Origin: Sepiola atlantica
Lineage: Eukaryota; Mollusca; Cephalopoda; Sepiida; Sepiolidae
DNA length: 64,000 nt
Direction: 5' to 3'
Assembly (NCBI GenBank): GCA_963556195.1
Contig: OY744525.1
Span: 25,026,718 to 25,090,717 of the forward strand
Shown: in pieces, positions 21,890-30,899 of the stretch
Numbering within the stretch: the first letter of the stretch is position 1
Layout of the letters: the number at the start of each line of letters is the position of its first letter
The notes under the pieces: model-generated
What the model saw: only the letters and a program-made list of their open reading frames with translations
Databases searched by the model: none
Told to the model about the DNA's origin: nothing
Translations under genes and position numbers: made by a program

Positions 21890-22890
21890 TAATCAAACCT
21901 GTACGCATCCTTTCTGCGATCTTTCCAGACTGAGGTAACACCGTCTGCGATAAGTTGTTTCATACCTTGAAAAAGGACTAAATCAAGACAAAACTGGTGA
22001 AGACAGAGGAGGTTTATTCACCTTGATCTTTGTTCTAAATCACTGACCAATGGAGGTGGGGTAATAGAGAGATCGATAATCACTAATCCTATCTAATCAG
22101 AGCATTTCAATGTAACATTGTGTGCTCCCAAGAAACTAAACTCTTCCCTCTCTCTCTCTCCCTCTTTGAGCCATGTGACGTCATATCCATGTCTGTGCCA
22201 TACATGCAGACGAAACCAAGTTGCCGTCATTATTACAGAAACACAACATGAAAGTTCATAATCATGCCATGGTTAGCTGCTTGATCTTGTACGCACTCTT
22301 TTCTGTGATCCTTCCCGGCCAGAGGAATGACGTATTCAAATAAGTTCTTTCACACCTCGAAAGAAGGACTAAGCCAAGACAAAACTTGTTGGAAGATAGG
22401 AGGTTTATTCAACTTGATTTTTGTTCCAAATTACAGTGGGGTGGGATATGACAGATCGATAATAACTGTTTAATCGTCTTATCATAGCATTTTAAAATTA
22501 CATGTTCACATGTGTAGTGCTTCCAATGAAATGTCGACTTCTCTCACTCACTTTCTTTGAGCCATATGATGTCACGTCCGTTTCTATCAATTTCTATAGC
22601 CCCAGTATTTCTAACTTTGAATTGAACAAGGACTAGGCCAAAACAAAACTTGTTGGAAGATAGAAGAGTTTTATTCACTCTGATCTTCATTCTAAATCAC
22701 AGTAGGGGTGGGTAAGAGTGACAGAGACCGATAATCACAGTTTAATCATATCTTAGAGCATTTTAAAATAACATGTGCACACTTGCAGCGCTTCAAAGGA
22801 ACTGCCGACTTTCTCTCTCTCTCTCACTCTCTCTGTGAGCCATGTGACATCACATCTGTTTCTATCTATTCCCATAGCCCCAGTAATTCT
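21890..22890 (+). repeat. Imperfect triplication of a ~350-bp unit
   Basis: Three successive diverged copies share, in order: CTTTCTGYGATCYTTCC, a GGACTAA..CAAGACAAAACT block, GAAGAYAGRGGAGGTTTATTCA, TTGTTCTAAATCAC, GACAGATCGATAATCAC, GCATTTYAAAWTAACAT, TTCTCTCTCTCTC and GAGCCATGTGACRTCA. They start near 21.90, 22.29 and 22.61 kb (the third lacks the first part). On the minus strand each holds TGAATAAAC, which could serve as a polyadenylation signal. This might be an old LTR or non-autonomous element, but no terminal features were found. Confidence 0.75.
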
Positions 22891-23019
22891 AACCTCAAGT
22901 CAGCAAGTTGACTCCGACTGAACTTTTAACTAACCAACTTATAACTAGTGGGTCTATTCGCCTAATATAGAAACAGTACTTCTTGTACGTTTCATTATTC
23001 ATCAACTTTTCTTAGGGTT

Positions 23020-23460
23020 TTGTAGACCCTTATAACAATATATATTCTGAAAATACACCACCCAGGATACTTGGATGAGTATATATTACTTTTATCAAAC
23101 AGAGTACAGCATTATCGTGGGATCTGCCCTTGGGCTTAACATCCATAAAAAGGAAATGCAACGCTTTATTTTATTTATAACTTGAAAATTAATTCAAATT
23201 GAAGAGTAAAAATATAAAAGTTGGAGTACACATAGGTCCTCATTAATACTCAAGAAACGCCGGGTGTGCCTTAAAGATGTAAAAGACTATAAATTTACCG
23301 AAATTTATTTCAATTAAAGTCACTTTCACCTTTTTCCACCCAATCAATGGTGAGTGCATCATTGGGCCCCACCTCCAAAATTGAATGTTATAAAATGTAA
23401 AAAATAATAAGAAAAGGTAACAGGGGCTGTACATAAAAGGTTCCTCGCAATTTTGGGCAA
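23020..23460 (+). repeat. Dispersed repeat D1, copy without SINE insertion
   Basis: AGGGTTTTGTAGACCC..ATATATATTCTGAAAATACAYCACCC.GGATACTTGG and ATTATCGTG.G.TCTGCC..GCTTA.CATCCATA.AAAGGAAATGC match 25.92-26.31 kb. At the equivalent point the second copy contains a tRNA-headed SINE. The 63- and 64-aa minus-strand ORFs here have no motif. Confidence 0.65.
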
Positions 23461-23469
23461 CACCGGATC

Positions 23470-23745
23470 ATATGTACAGGTTGACACACAGGTTCCCGTG
23501 AGATTATGAAGGTAAGCAATGGTGAGTCTAGTCAGTACCAGATAGGTGACCATTTGAGAATATCAGGCGTTGTTTGTGGGAGAACAGCGATACCTTTCTG
23601 AAAATACTAACCAAACTGCATGCAATTGAGGACCACTTGAGAATTTAATATTTTCTAGAAATTTCCTCTTCCAGAGGAAGCTGGCCAAACCTGCCCGGAG
23701 TTAATACTGCGCCAGGTATAAGGCCAGGTAACACCGAGTCACCTT
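23470..23745 (+). mobile_element. 5S rRNA-headed SINE, copy 2
   Basis: GTTGACACACAGGTTCCCGTG, GGTAAGCAATGGTGAGTCTAG, TCAGTACCAGATAGGTGACC and ATTTGAGAATATCAGGCGTTG follow the 5S rRNA order. The body has GAATTTAATATTTTCTAGAA, ATTTCCTCTTCCAGAGGAAG and CTGGCCAAACCTGCCC, as in copy 1. The 5' third of the 5S is degraded (CACCGGATCATATGTACAGG). Confidence 0.7.
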
Positions 23746-23900
23746 GCTAGTACATTAAATGCTCTTCAGAATAAGATTTTTTAAAATTATTCAAATGTCT
23801 ATGATTTTCATTACTATTTTATGAGAGTTTATCTTTTGGTTCTGCCTATTTTGGCATCCCCTTTTTTTTAAATCCTTGTCAATTGAAACTTAAATATATA

Positions 23901-24281
23901 TACAGGGTGGGCAAAAATAAGGGTCCTATTTTTAAAAATTCATAACTTTTTTATTTATTGATTTTTTTTTTTTTTTTTTAGAATAAGTAAAGGACCCCTT
24001 CCGAAGCAAGCATGAGCCGTATTAGCCCTAAGGAACGTACCCTCATTTAGAAAACATTATTTTTGCTTAAAAAACTCAAAACAGTGTAAAAAACAATACT
24101 TTAGTTTTTGTAAGTTTTAAGAAGTGTTTTTCGGCTAAAATTTGTTTTGTTTATTTCAAAAAATCTCTGAAGGGTCAGTCTACACACACATAAAGTTTGG
24201 TGAGTTTAACTTTTATTTTGTGGAAGTTATTCAAATTCAAGTTATTCAAATTTAAAGATAGGACCCTTATTTTGGCCCACC

Positions 24282-24286
<5 letters not shown>
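23901..24286. mobile_element. MITE with ~35-bp imperfect TIRs, in (TA)n
   Basis: Left TIR TACAGGGTGGGCAAAAATAA and GGGTCCTATTTTTAAA; right end TTTAAAGATAGGACCC and TTATTTTGGCCCACCCTGTA. They are complementary with a few mismatches. TA flanks both sides, as expected for Tc1/mariner-type insertion at TA. The 386-bp interior has no coding potential, so this is a non-autonomous element. CAGGGTG termini are usual for mariner-like MITEs. Confidence 0.85.

Positions 24287-24322
<36 letters not shown>
24287..24322 (+). repeat. (TA)n microsatellite
   Basis: Uninterrupted TA dinucleotide tract following the MITE. Confidence 0.95.
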
Positions 24323-24382
24323 TCTATCTGTGCCCGCTTCTAGGTACATATAGATCTTAATTTCCCTTAATTACGTGACAGT

Positions 24383-24479
24383 TTCTGTTGGCCGAGTGGA
24401 TATGGCGACTGCTTGCAGATTCTAGGCTGACTCTGTGAACCAGCTACGCGCCTCCCGACCATCTGAAATTTTTACTTTC
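24383..24479 (+). mobile_element. tRNA-like (Ser/Leu type) head of SINE-hammerhead element 1
   Basis: CTGTTGGCCGAGTGGATATGGCGACTGC gives a near-perfect class-II tRNA A box (TGGCCGAGTGG, as in tRNA-Ser/Leu). The B box region (GAACCAGCTACGCG) is degraded. It sits immediately upstream of a hammerhead motif at 24480-24523. The same arrangement occurs at 36.55-36.68 kb. Confidence 0.6.
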
Positions 24480-24523
24480 CTGCACTGATGAGAGCAATAA
24501 GTTTGAAACGCTAGCGTCTGTAG
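24480..24523 (+). ncRNA. Hammerhead ribozyme motif downstream of tRNA-like head
   Basis: Core CTGATGA at 24485-24491. Stem II GAGC/GTTT (two G-U pairs, AATAA loop) is at 24492-24504, GAAA at 24505-24508, stem III CGC-TA-GCG at 24509-24516, and the cleavage triplet GTC ends at 24518. Stem I CTGCA (24480-24484) pairs with TGTAG (24519-24523). All invariant hammerhead positions (C3 U4 G5 A6 N7 G8 A9, G12 A13 A14, A15.1-U16.1) are present. This order is a type-I hammerhead of the small kind known from Penelope-like retroelements. Activity is inferred, not shown. Confidence 0.75.
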
Positions 24524-24839
24524 GTATTAATAATTTAATATTTACTTATAAATATTATATATATATATATATATTTATTTGTTTGGAATGCTTCTTTCAA
24601 CATCTCCCCTTTTGACCATATTTCCAAAAGAAACCCTTAAAAATATGGATTATGAAACTGTTGTGTCTCTTTAAAACTCTGAACTGAACCTTTAAACGAA
24701 AAAAAAAACCCAAAAAAACGAACGCATATAATTTATTATGAAAAACTAGAATATAAACTCAGGAAGGGTAAAATTAATTCCCCATACAGAAGAGTTTTGC
24801 AACACTTATTCGTCCTCTTACGCAGATTAAAATCAAGAT

Positions 24840-25345
24840 ATAATGCTACTAAACATTATGTCTAGAATCCTAATTCCAGTAATTGATGAAAATCCATTAC
24901 ATAATTTTGATTCTAGAAAATGTCTAAAATTTAAGGTTTAAGCTTAAGGGGCCTTAAGAAAAAATTGAAATTCAGAGAATCTTGCTTAATTGGTGTTTGA
25001 TGACTATGGATAAAATTCAATGCAAATCTGAAATATTTGAATCTTCAAATAGAAGGTTGTGCCCATATTATACACCCTAAAACTCTTTAAAATACTCCAA
25101 AGAAACTGAAATTTTGAGAATATTTATTAATTGACGTTTCATACCTATTGTTAAAATTTCCCCCAAATCAGAGGTATCTAAATGTTCATGAAGATCTTTA
25201 ACCACTTTTTACCCCATTTGCAAAAGACTAAATATAGCCCACATTACCCACCCTTTTCCCAAATTCATGATGATCGGTTAATTTAGGAGTGAATCCTATA
25301 CATAGAAATATATAAACCTATACACATACCTAACTTTATAAAATT
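24840..25345 (+). repeat. Dispersed repeat D2, copy 1
   Basis: Shares TTTGATTCTAGAAAATGTCTA, CAATGCAAATCTGAAATATT, GCCCATATTATAC, CTAAATATAGCCCACATTAC, ATGATCGGTTAATTTAGGAG and TGAATCCTATACAT with copies at 36.71-37.27, 51.06-51.55 and (3' part only) 52.74-52.87 kb. Each copy ends at CCTAACTTTATAWAA..TATAGAT. It is probably an old transposon 3' end. No protein was recovered. Confidence 0.7.
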
Positions 25346-25910
25346 ATAGATGTTAGCTTCCCTAAAGCTTTTTTCATATATATACCTAATTAGAATAATA
25401 CATGACAGAGTATATACTTCAAGAAAATACATGATAAAATATACCTTAGTTCTGGAATTAAGTTATGTTTGAAAATATTTTTTTTTAATTGTTCTAATAA
25501 GCCGTAATTTATAATTAACTGAACAAATCACCCATCTCTCTGTTAGCTATTTATGTAATTCTTTCTACGCCTCTCACTATGTTGATTCAACCACTCTAAT
25601 ATTTCTTAATGTCTCTGTAAGCATTTAGAGAAATAGTGATTCTATTTCCAGCTAATTTACATAGCGTTCTTACGCACCACAAACACGTATGTAAATTAGA
25701 TAGCAAAATAATAATCCTCTTTGCTTGTGTATTATTCATAAAGATAATATAGAAATAAAGAGACTTATACTTAGAATTTCTTAACAGATAAATCCCAGTT
25801 TATGAATCTCCGAATGAAATCAAAATGGAACAAATAGTTGTAATGACCCAACGGGTCACAGGTACATCTTATGTATGTTTAAAGCTGTAGTTCTTGTGTG
25901 TCTATTTGTT
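25346..25910. other. Unannotated AT-rich DNA
   Basis: 25842-25870 (ACCCAACGGGTCACAGGTACATCTTATG) resembles 1.835-1.865 kb. No other feature recognised. Confidence 0.4.
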
Positions 25911-25914
25911 CACG

Positions 25915-26310
25915 AACCCCTTCCAAGGGTTTTGTAGATAGATTTTTTTTTTTCAAATATAAAACAGAAACCACCACTTTATCAAGGCCGAGGCCACCCG
26001 TGGACAAGGTTTAATGTGATATCTATTTATCTCCCCCTCCAGGAGATTAGACACAAGTGTCATGTGGGTTTGATGGAAGCGTTTTTCAGTGGAATGACTT
26101 GGATTTGAACCTGGCACACCCAGGTTCTCAGTCCGCGTCGATACCAACTAAGCCACTGTGCCATCCCCATAGCCATATATATTCTGAAAATACATCACCC
26201 TGGATACTTGGGTAGATGTATATTATTTTTATGAAACAGGGTACAACATTATCGTGAGGTCTGCCTCCACGCTTAGCATCCATATAAAGGAAATGCGTTT
26301 TACTTTATTA
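25915..26310 (+). repeat. Dispersed repeat D1, copy with SINE insertion
   Basis: CAAGGGTTTTGTAGATAG on the left and ATATATATTCTGAAAATACA..ATTATCGTGAGGTCTGCC on the right match 23.01-23.16 kb. Between them lies a tRNA-headed SINE that is absent from the other copy. Confidence 0.65.
25955..26170 (-). mobile_element. tRNA-headed SINE (family T1)
   Basis: The minus strand starts GATGGCACAGTGGCTTAGTTGGTATCG. TGGCTTAGTTGG is a perfect A box. CAGGTTCAAATCCAAGTC holds a perfect B box. Spacing and length suit a tRNA-derived head of about 72 nt. The body runs to CTTGTGTCTAATCTCCTGG, AGGGGGAGATAAAT and then A/T-rich sequence. The CTTGTG.CTAA..TCCTGGAG..GGAG..AAA segment is also the 3' end of the U2-headed SINE at 48.68-49.02 kb, so both families probably use the same LINE machinery. 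A 64-aa ORF over it is incidental. Confidence 0.85.
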
Positions 26311-26580
26311 ATAATATTAACATTATAGAAATTAAATATAATAATAGACATGTTAATAAGGGGTTCAGTTTTTTAAGACTAATGAAGAATATTGATCAGG
26401 ATTAGATATTAAAATTTAAAAAACTCGATTGAAAAAGTGTTTGTGTTTTTAAAAACATGGATCAATATCTGACATAAATAACTGACAAAACAGATATTTT
26501 ATCTACTTTTTGTTAAAAAAAAGCTACTAACATCAATTAAATGGGGGGAAAATCATCTTTACTTTATAATAATAAAATTA
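26311..26580. other. Unannotated AT-rich DNA
   Basis: Nothing recognised. An (ATA)n/(TA)n tract follows at 26.57-26.63 kb. Confidence 0.45.
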
Positions 26581-26689
26581 TATAATAATAATAATAATAT
26601 ATATATATATATATATATTATTTCATGTATCCACATAAAATGTTATAAGATATAATCTTTTATGTGTCGATTTTCAGTATTCACTTCAA

Positions 26690-26850
26690 CAGTGCTCAAT
26701 ACATAAGTAGAGCTAGATAGTAAGTTGTGAAAATATATTCATGGCAATTAAGCTACACAGAGGCTCCCGCATTTCATCCCCATGGATGAAACGCGGAATC
26801 CTCTGTGTAGCTTAATTACTATAAATATATTTTCATAACTTATATATATA
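26690..26850. mobile_element. Penelope-like foldback, hammerhead decayed
   Basis: AACAGTGCTCAATACATAAG and TAGAGCTAGATAG form the shared terminal block. Arms GTTGTGAAAATATATTCATG, AATTAAGCTACACAGAGG and CATTTCATCC pair with GGATGAAACGC, CCTCTGTGTAGCTTAATT and AATATATTTTCATAACTTA. Only GGATGAAACGC remains of a hammerhead 3' core; no CTGANGA precedes it. (TA)n follows directly. Confidence 0.6.
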
Positions 26851-27009
26851 TATATATTGTGTGTATTTAGGCAGCATTTTCTCATTTATGCAAACATTGT
26901 TAAAAATAACAGAATTCATCATTTTAACTATACCTTTTTTTATTTTTTTATTTTTCTGATGGTCTTTTTCGTATTAAAATGAAAAAAAATTTAAATGTTT
27001 CATAGGTTT

Positions 27010-27050
27010 CACGAACGTTTTTGATTCTTCGTCGAATCATCCTCAGGTGT
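27010..27050 (-). ncRNA. Hammerhead-like motif, G12 mutated
   Basis: Minus strand: stem I ACAC, core CTGAGGA (27046 down to 27040), a perfect 6-bp stem II (TGATTC/GAATCA, GACGAA loop), AAAA in place of GAAA, CGTTC and stem I GTG. Everything fits a small Penelope-type hammerhead except G12, which acts as general base. This copy should therefore be inactive or nearly so. Confidence 0.6.
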
Positions 27051-27184
27051 CAAAAGCAAATGAACAAAAAAGCTGGGAAAGAAGAGAATTTTTGAAAGAA
27101 GGTGGAGAAACGCGCATAGAACGTTTTCCGCATTGTTCCAGGAAGTCGTTGGCGATTTTAAATTCAGCAATATATATATATATA

Positions 27185-27325
27185 TATATGGGAGGTTGTG
27201 ATTGGTCTAAGAGATACCTTTGCAGCCTATAGAAACGGCTATGCAGAGTTCGAATCCTGTTGTATCTATCGTGTTCAATTACACACAAATACTTTTAGGA
27301 AAGGTATGAACCCACGATTTTCATC
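27185..27325 (+). mobile_element. tRNA-derived SINE, family T2, plus-strand copy
   Basis: GGTCTAAGAGATACCTTTGC, then B-box region CAGAGTTCGAATCCTG, then TCAATTACACACAAATACTT and GGAAAGGTATGAACCCACGA. This is the best-preserved B box of the family seen here (others at 0.67 and 4.42 kb). A (TA)n tract lies directly upstream. Confidence 0.65.
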
Positions 27326-27925
27326 AAGTTATGGGTAAAATAGCAACTGATGTTCAAATAATCGTATGCAACGAAGGTTTTAGCATTAAATTACCCAAAA
27401 AGGGTTGATATGCCATAAAACAGACTAACCATAATCTGTGGTATAAGAATTTTCTTACACATTCTTTTTTCATTTGTTTAGTTATCCTTTCCTGAAAAAA
27501 ATCTCGAAGGACAAAAAGAAAACAGAAAAATGGCTGAAAAGAAAAAGAAAAAAAGTGATGAGTCATTTTTGGTATCCAATACTTAATGAAGTCTTTTCAC
27601 AAATTCATTCGGTGCTTAGAAACTGACACAAACTGATCATCACTTTCTTTGTGTCTGTTTTTGTTGCAGTTTCTTGTATTTATGTCATTTGCTCACTTCT
27701 ACGCGTCACAATAGCTCAAATCGCACAGGACAAGCCGAATCGTTGTGAAGTGAAAGGAGAATCTCCTTAGATTCATTCTGACAATGAATCATTAGAATCT
27801 TACACAAAAAAGGGTGAATTTCAATTCGTTGTCCGTCCTAATATCAACCATTTGGAGATTAGGGTTAGGGCTAATATCAACCTTTGGGAGATTTTTCATT
27901 CTCTACTCTATCATTATTTCTATAG
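27326..27925. other. Unannotated DNA
   Basis: The short GGTTAGGGCTAAT at about 27863 is a single near-telomeric word, not an array. TACCCAAAAAGGGTTGATATG near 27.39 kb resembles the dispersed segment at 42.47 kb in inverse sense. No gene is supported. Confidence 0.4.
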
Positions 27926-27929
27926 AAGG

Positions 27930-28340
27930 TGCTCAACTAAAACTTTAATCTCTGGTTCCTCCTTCTAAGACATTCACAGCAAGAACTCGCCCTCTACCAC
28001 CACTGTTAAGATCTTTTCTTTCTTCCTCCACATGCGTAACATTAAACAGAATTTTCATAAACAGACTTTCTTTCCAAGAACTTCCCATCTGTAAAACACG
28101 TTACCACGGGATTGCTTCCCTGCAGGTTACAACATGCTCGTCTTTAAATCTAACGTTAAATAGTTGTCATAAGCCGTCCTCATGAGTAATCAAATTTTAT
28201 TCATTTTATTCGTTGTTTTCAATCCTCTCTTAATATTCACCACCATTCAACTGACAATCTATCCATCTCATTAACCCTATCCTCGAATGGTTTTCAGCTT
28301 TGCTAAGTGGCGAGTCCTTCTCAAATAAAAAAAAACAGTC
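27930..28340 (+). pseudogene. LINE-A ORF2 C-terminus and 3' end
   Basis: At about 28085-28165 one frame reads HL, stop (in place of W), NTLPRDCFPAGYNMLVFKSN and VK, then a stop. That is the WN.LP.DCFP.GYN..VFKSNV C-terminus of a Jockey/CR1-like LINE. Upstream fragments (CTTCTAAGACATTCACAGCAAG) and the 3' flank (CAACTGACAATCTATCCATC, CCTCGAATGG, GTGGCGAGTC, then an A-run) match 2.585-3.0 kb. The final AATAAAAAAAAACA looks like a retroposition A-tail. Confidence 0.7.
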
Positions 28341-28409
28341 AACATCTACTGCAAACGATTCATTCGTATGCCATTTGTGTCATGGAAGTGTTAATACTAC
28401 TACTATTCG

Positions 28410-28730
28410 ATGATAAATGCCAGTATACTGAAATCATATGCCCTTAATAGGGTTAAGATGAAAATTCATATACACTAAATGTACAAAAGCAAGGATATTC
28501 CCAAATTTTTACACTTTTATTGTCATTAATTAAGGGTATGACTACATATCAACCAAACCATTTCATTATCACATCACTACAGTATAAATCTCTATGCATG
28601 AGTGGATGAAGTGTGTGAGGTGCGCTGAAGAAAAATTCCTACCAGTAGAATACATAGCCCTGTTGTGCTCGCATACCCTTAATGACACCCTATTAAGGGC
28701 ATATGATTTCAGTATACTGGCATTTATCAT
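28410..28730. mobile_element. 321-bp element with perfect 44-bp TIRs
   Basis: 28410-28453 and 28687-28730 are exact reverse complements over 44 bp, beginning ATGATAAATGCCAGTATACT. The interior has no significant ORF of its own. The perfect arms suggest a young insertion or recent arm homogenisation. No convincing target-site duplication is visible. Confidence 0.8.
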
Positions 28731-29265
28731 GGAATGTCACTACTTTTGTAAAGGCTATGCCTCAATACAATGGTCATTTTTAAGGTTTTTTTTAATTTTC
28801 TGGAAAACTAAGGTATATGGTAAACTGAAATTAAAATACCATCAACTAGACCCTAGAACCTCTATCTGCCAAAAATCAGCTGAATCCATCAAATAATTGA
28901 TGAGATACAGGTGGCACATACGTACGTATGTACACACGGATAACATGATTTCATGATTGAACTTTCTGGATCTCTGGGTTGCCTTGACTAATGATGCTGA
29001 AATTCTACACACTTATAGAACCTATCAAAAAAAAATGCTGTGCAAAGTTTTAACTAATTTGGTTTATTGGTTTTTGAGTTATGATTGATCAAAGAAATGA
29101 GATTTCTAGCATAGGCCGTTTTTGAAGTCTATTAAGGGATAGAGCGCTCTCGCGCCTCCCTTGATTAGTACTAAAATGATAGATGCTGGAAAATTATTGG
29201 TTAGAAATGCAACAAATTTAGCATAAAGAGCCCTTAGGATGCCTTATATAATTTATATAATTATA
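28731..29265. other. Unannotated DNA, probably old transposon tail
   Basis: Runs such as GAATCCATCAAATAATTGATGAGATACAGG and ACGTACGTATGTACACACGG resemble generic transposon 3' regions. I cannot assign a family. Confidence 0.3.
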
Positions 29266-29267
29266 GG

Positions 29268-29790
29268 CTAAGGGAATTTCATATTTGTACGTACGTTATC
29301 ACCCTCCACCACTTTTTTTAAAAGATGGGATCGTCCGCACAGCAAAGATCGTGATCGGTGATTAATTTGATTCTGCTAAGCTAAACAATTCCGCCTTTCC
29401 CCATTTTAAAATAAATTGTTTCCAAATCAAATTATTTCGTCCCGTCAACTAAAACAGTACAATTTTAAACAAATGCATTTCAAAAAGTGACATTCGTTTT
29501 ATTGATTTGAAGAATATTTTGCTGACAATTATTTTTATTATTGTAAGTAGTTATTGTTTTTAAAAAATTTGAATTGTTACAATTTTTAAAATTAGGAAAG
29601 AGACATTTGTTTTATTTTTTTGAAGACAATTTAGCTGATAATGACAATTATTTTCATGGAAGAAGAAAAGCCATTTTTTAATAGTATTGACAGACATTTA
29701 TTATTTTAAAAGGAATATTAGCATTAACAGTATATTATGCAGATTGATGTAGAAGTCACCGTGGAATTTCCATGGGGTTCCATTGGTCAA
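29268..29790 (+). repeat. Dispersed repeat D3, copy 1
   Basis: About 500 bp aligned with 49.17-49.69 kb. Shared pieces in order: GTACGTACGTTATCAC, ATCGTCCG..CGCAAAGAT, CCATTTTAAAATRAATTGTT, CCCGTCRACTARAACAGTAC, AAAAGTGACATTC, GTATATTATRCAGATTGATG and CACCGTGGAATTTCCA. A GTGGAAATTCCAC relic is also at 60.81 kb. Confidence 0.8.
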
Positions 29791-30235
29791 GATAATAATA
29801 CTTATTATAATGCTGTAGTGCACATAAACCCTTGGCGATGTAAATGTGTGAGAGTAGCTTGCATGTTTTGCAGTGGAAACATAGGGTGAGACTAACCACA
29901 TGAATATTGACACTAGAATGACACTGCACATGTGTCACTGAGCAACGAGTATATTTATGAGTGATTTTAATTGCAAAGTTGGTCATTTGCACAACAGATT
30001 TTTTTTTCTACAATAAGACAATTTAGTGTAAGAAGTTCGTGCTCAGTTTTTTATTAAAAACAACTCCATAATAACCAATAGAAAATTTTTAAAAAAAAGT
30101 TGACACAAACATGGACGTCATCAGACAAGAAAAAAAATTATTTTATTTTGACACAAACCCCATCAATAAGATAGCTCAATACTCAACACTTCCCTAACTT
30201 ATAGTCAAACGTTTAAACTCCTCAGCCTGACATTC
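29791..30235. repeat. Region with a segment repeated at 30.93 kb
   Basis: 29822-29935 (GATGTAAATGTGTGAGAGTA, GCTTGCATGTTTTGCAGTG) resembles 30940-31035 (TATGTAAATGAGTGAAAGTG, ACTTGCATGTTTTTCAATG). The rest has nothing recognisable. Confidence 0.5.
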
Positions 30236-30239
30236 TCAG

Positions 30240-30700
30240 CCAACGTGAATTGAAATAAGTACATAGAAGATGTTGCTAAGTCTGCTGCAAAGAAGGTAGG
30301 CTCCCTCTACCGGGTTAGAAAACTTTTCACACCTGCCAGTATCCTATATCTTTATAAACGTAATCATTCGTCAGTACATGGAGTATTGTTGCCACATCTG
30401 GGTTGGGCAACCATTCATCTTAGACAGGGTGCAAAAAAAATATTTCTAGCCTAATAATAGGCCCCGCACTGTCTGCCAAGCCCCAGCCCCTATCACATCG
30501 CCACAGTTTTGCATCCCTCTGCTTGTTTTACAAGTACTTCCACAGAATGTGCTCCAATGTATTCACTACACTTGTACCCACTCAACTTAAATATTCCCGA
30601 CCACCCCAACTAGCAGCAAAATCCCACCCCTTCACATGAAAATTGAAACTGCGATCACACTTCGTGTGTTACTGACGACATAAAGAAAAAAGATTAGTCT
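30240..30700 (+). pseudogene. CR1/Jockey-like LINE-B ORF2 C-terminal fragment
   Basis: Frames give DVAKSAAKKVGSLYRVRKLF, TPASILYLYK, then after a frameshift QYMEYCCHIWVGQP-like sequence, VQKKY, and SHRHSFASLCLFYKYFHRMC-like sequence with CSNVFTTLVP. These are the same motifs in the same order as the 8.85-kb copy, with more 5' sequence. Several frameshifts show that it is dead. Confidence 0.75.
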
Positions 30701-30844
30701 ATTTAATGTAATGTTTATTTCTACATATGAGTTTTATTTACATTTTGGGCCACATTCTGGGACGTAATAACAGGATGAAATAGTTCAAGTGCTGTGTATC
30801 CTGATGTACAATGTGACTTAATATATTTTTTATTTATCTATCCA

Positions 30845-30895
30845 CCTGACATGATGTCTCTACCCGGGCAACGCCGGGTAGGGACAGCTAGTATA
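30845..30895 (+). repeat. Transposon boundary motif
   Basis: TCTCTACCCGGGCAACGCCGGGTAGGGACAGCTAGTATA is a GC palindrome followed by a CTAGTATA end, the mirror of TATACTAGCGGCACC at 17.46 kb. It probably marks the edge of a dispersed transposon. Confidence 0.45.
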
Positions 30896-30899
30896 GAAT

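Noticed and set aside
27855..27880. Telomere-like GGTTAGGG
   Set aside because: A single word with no tandem repetition.
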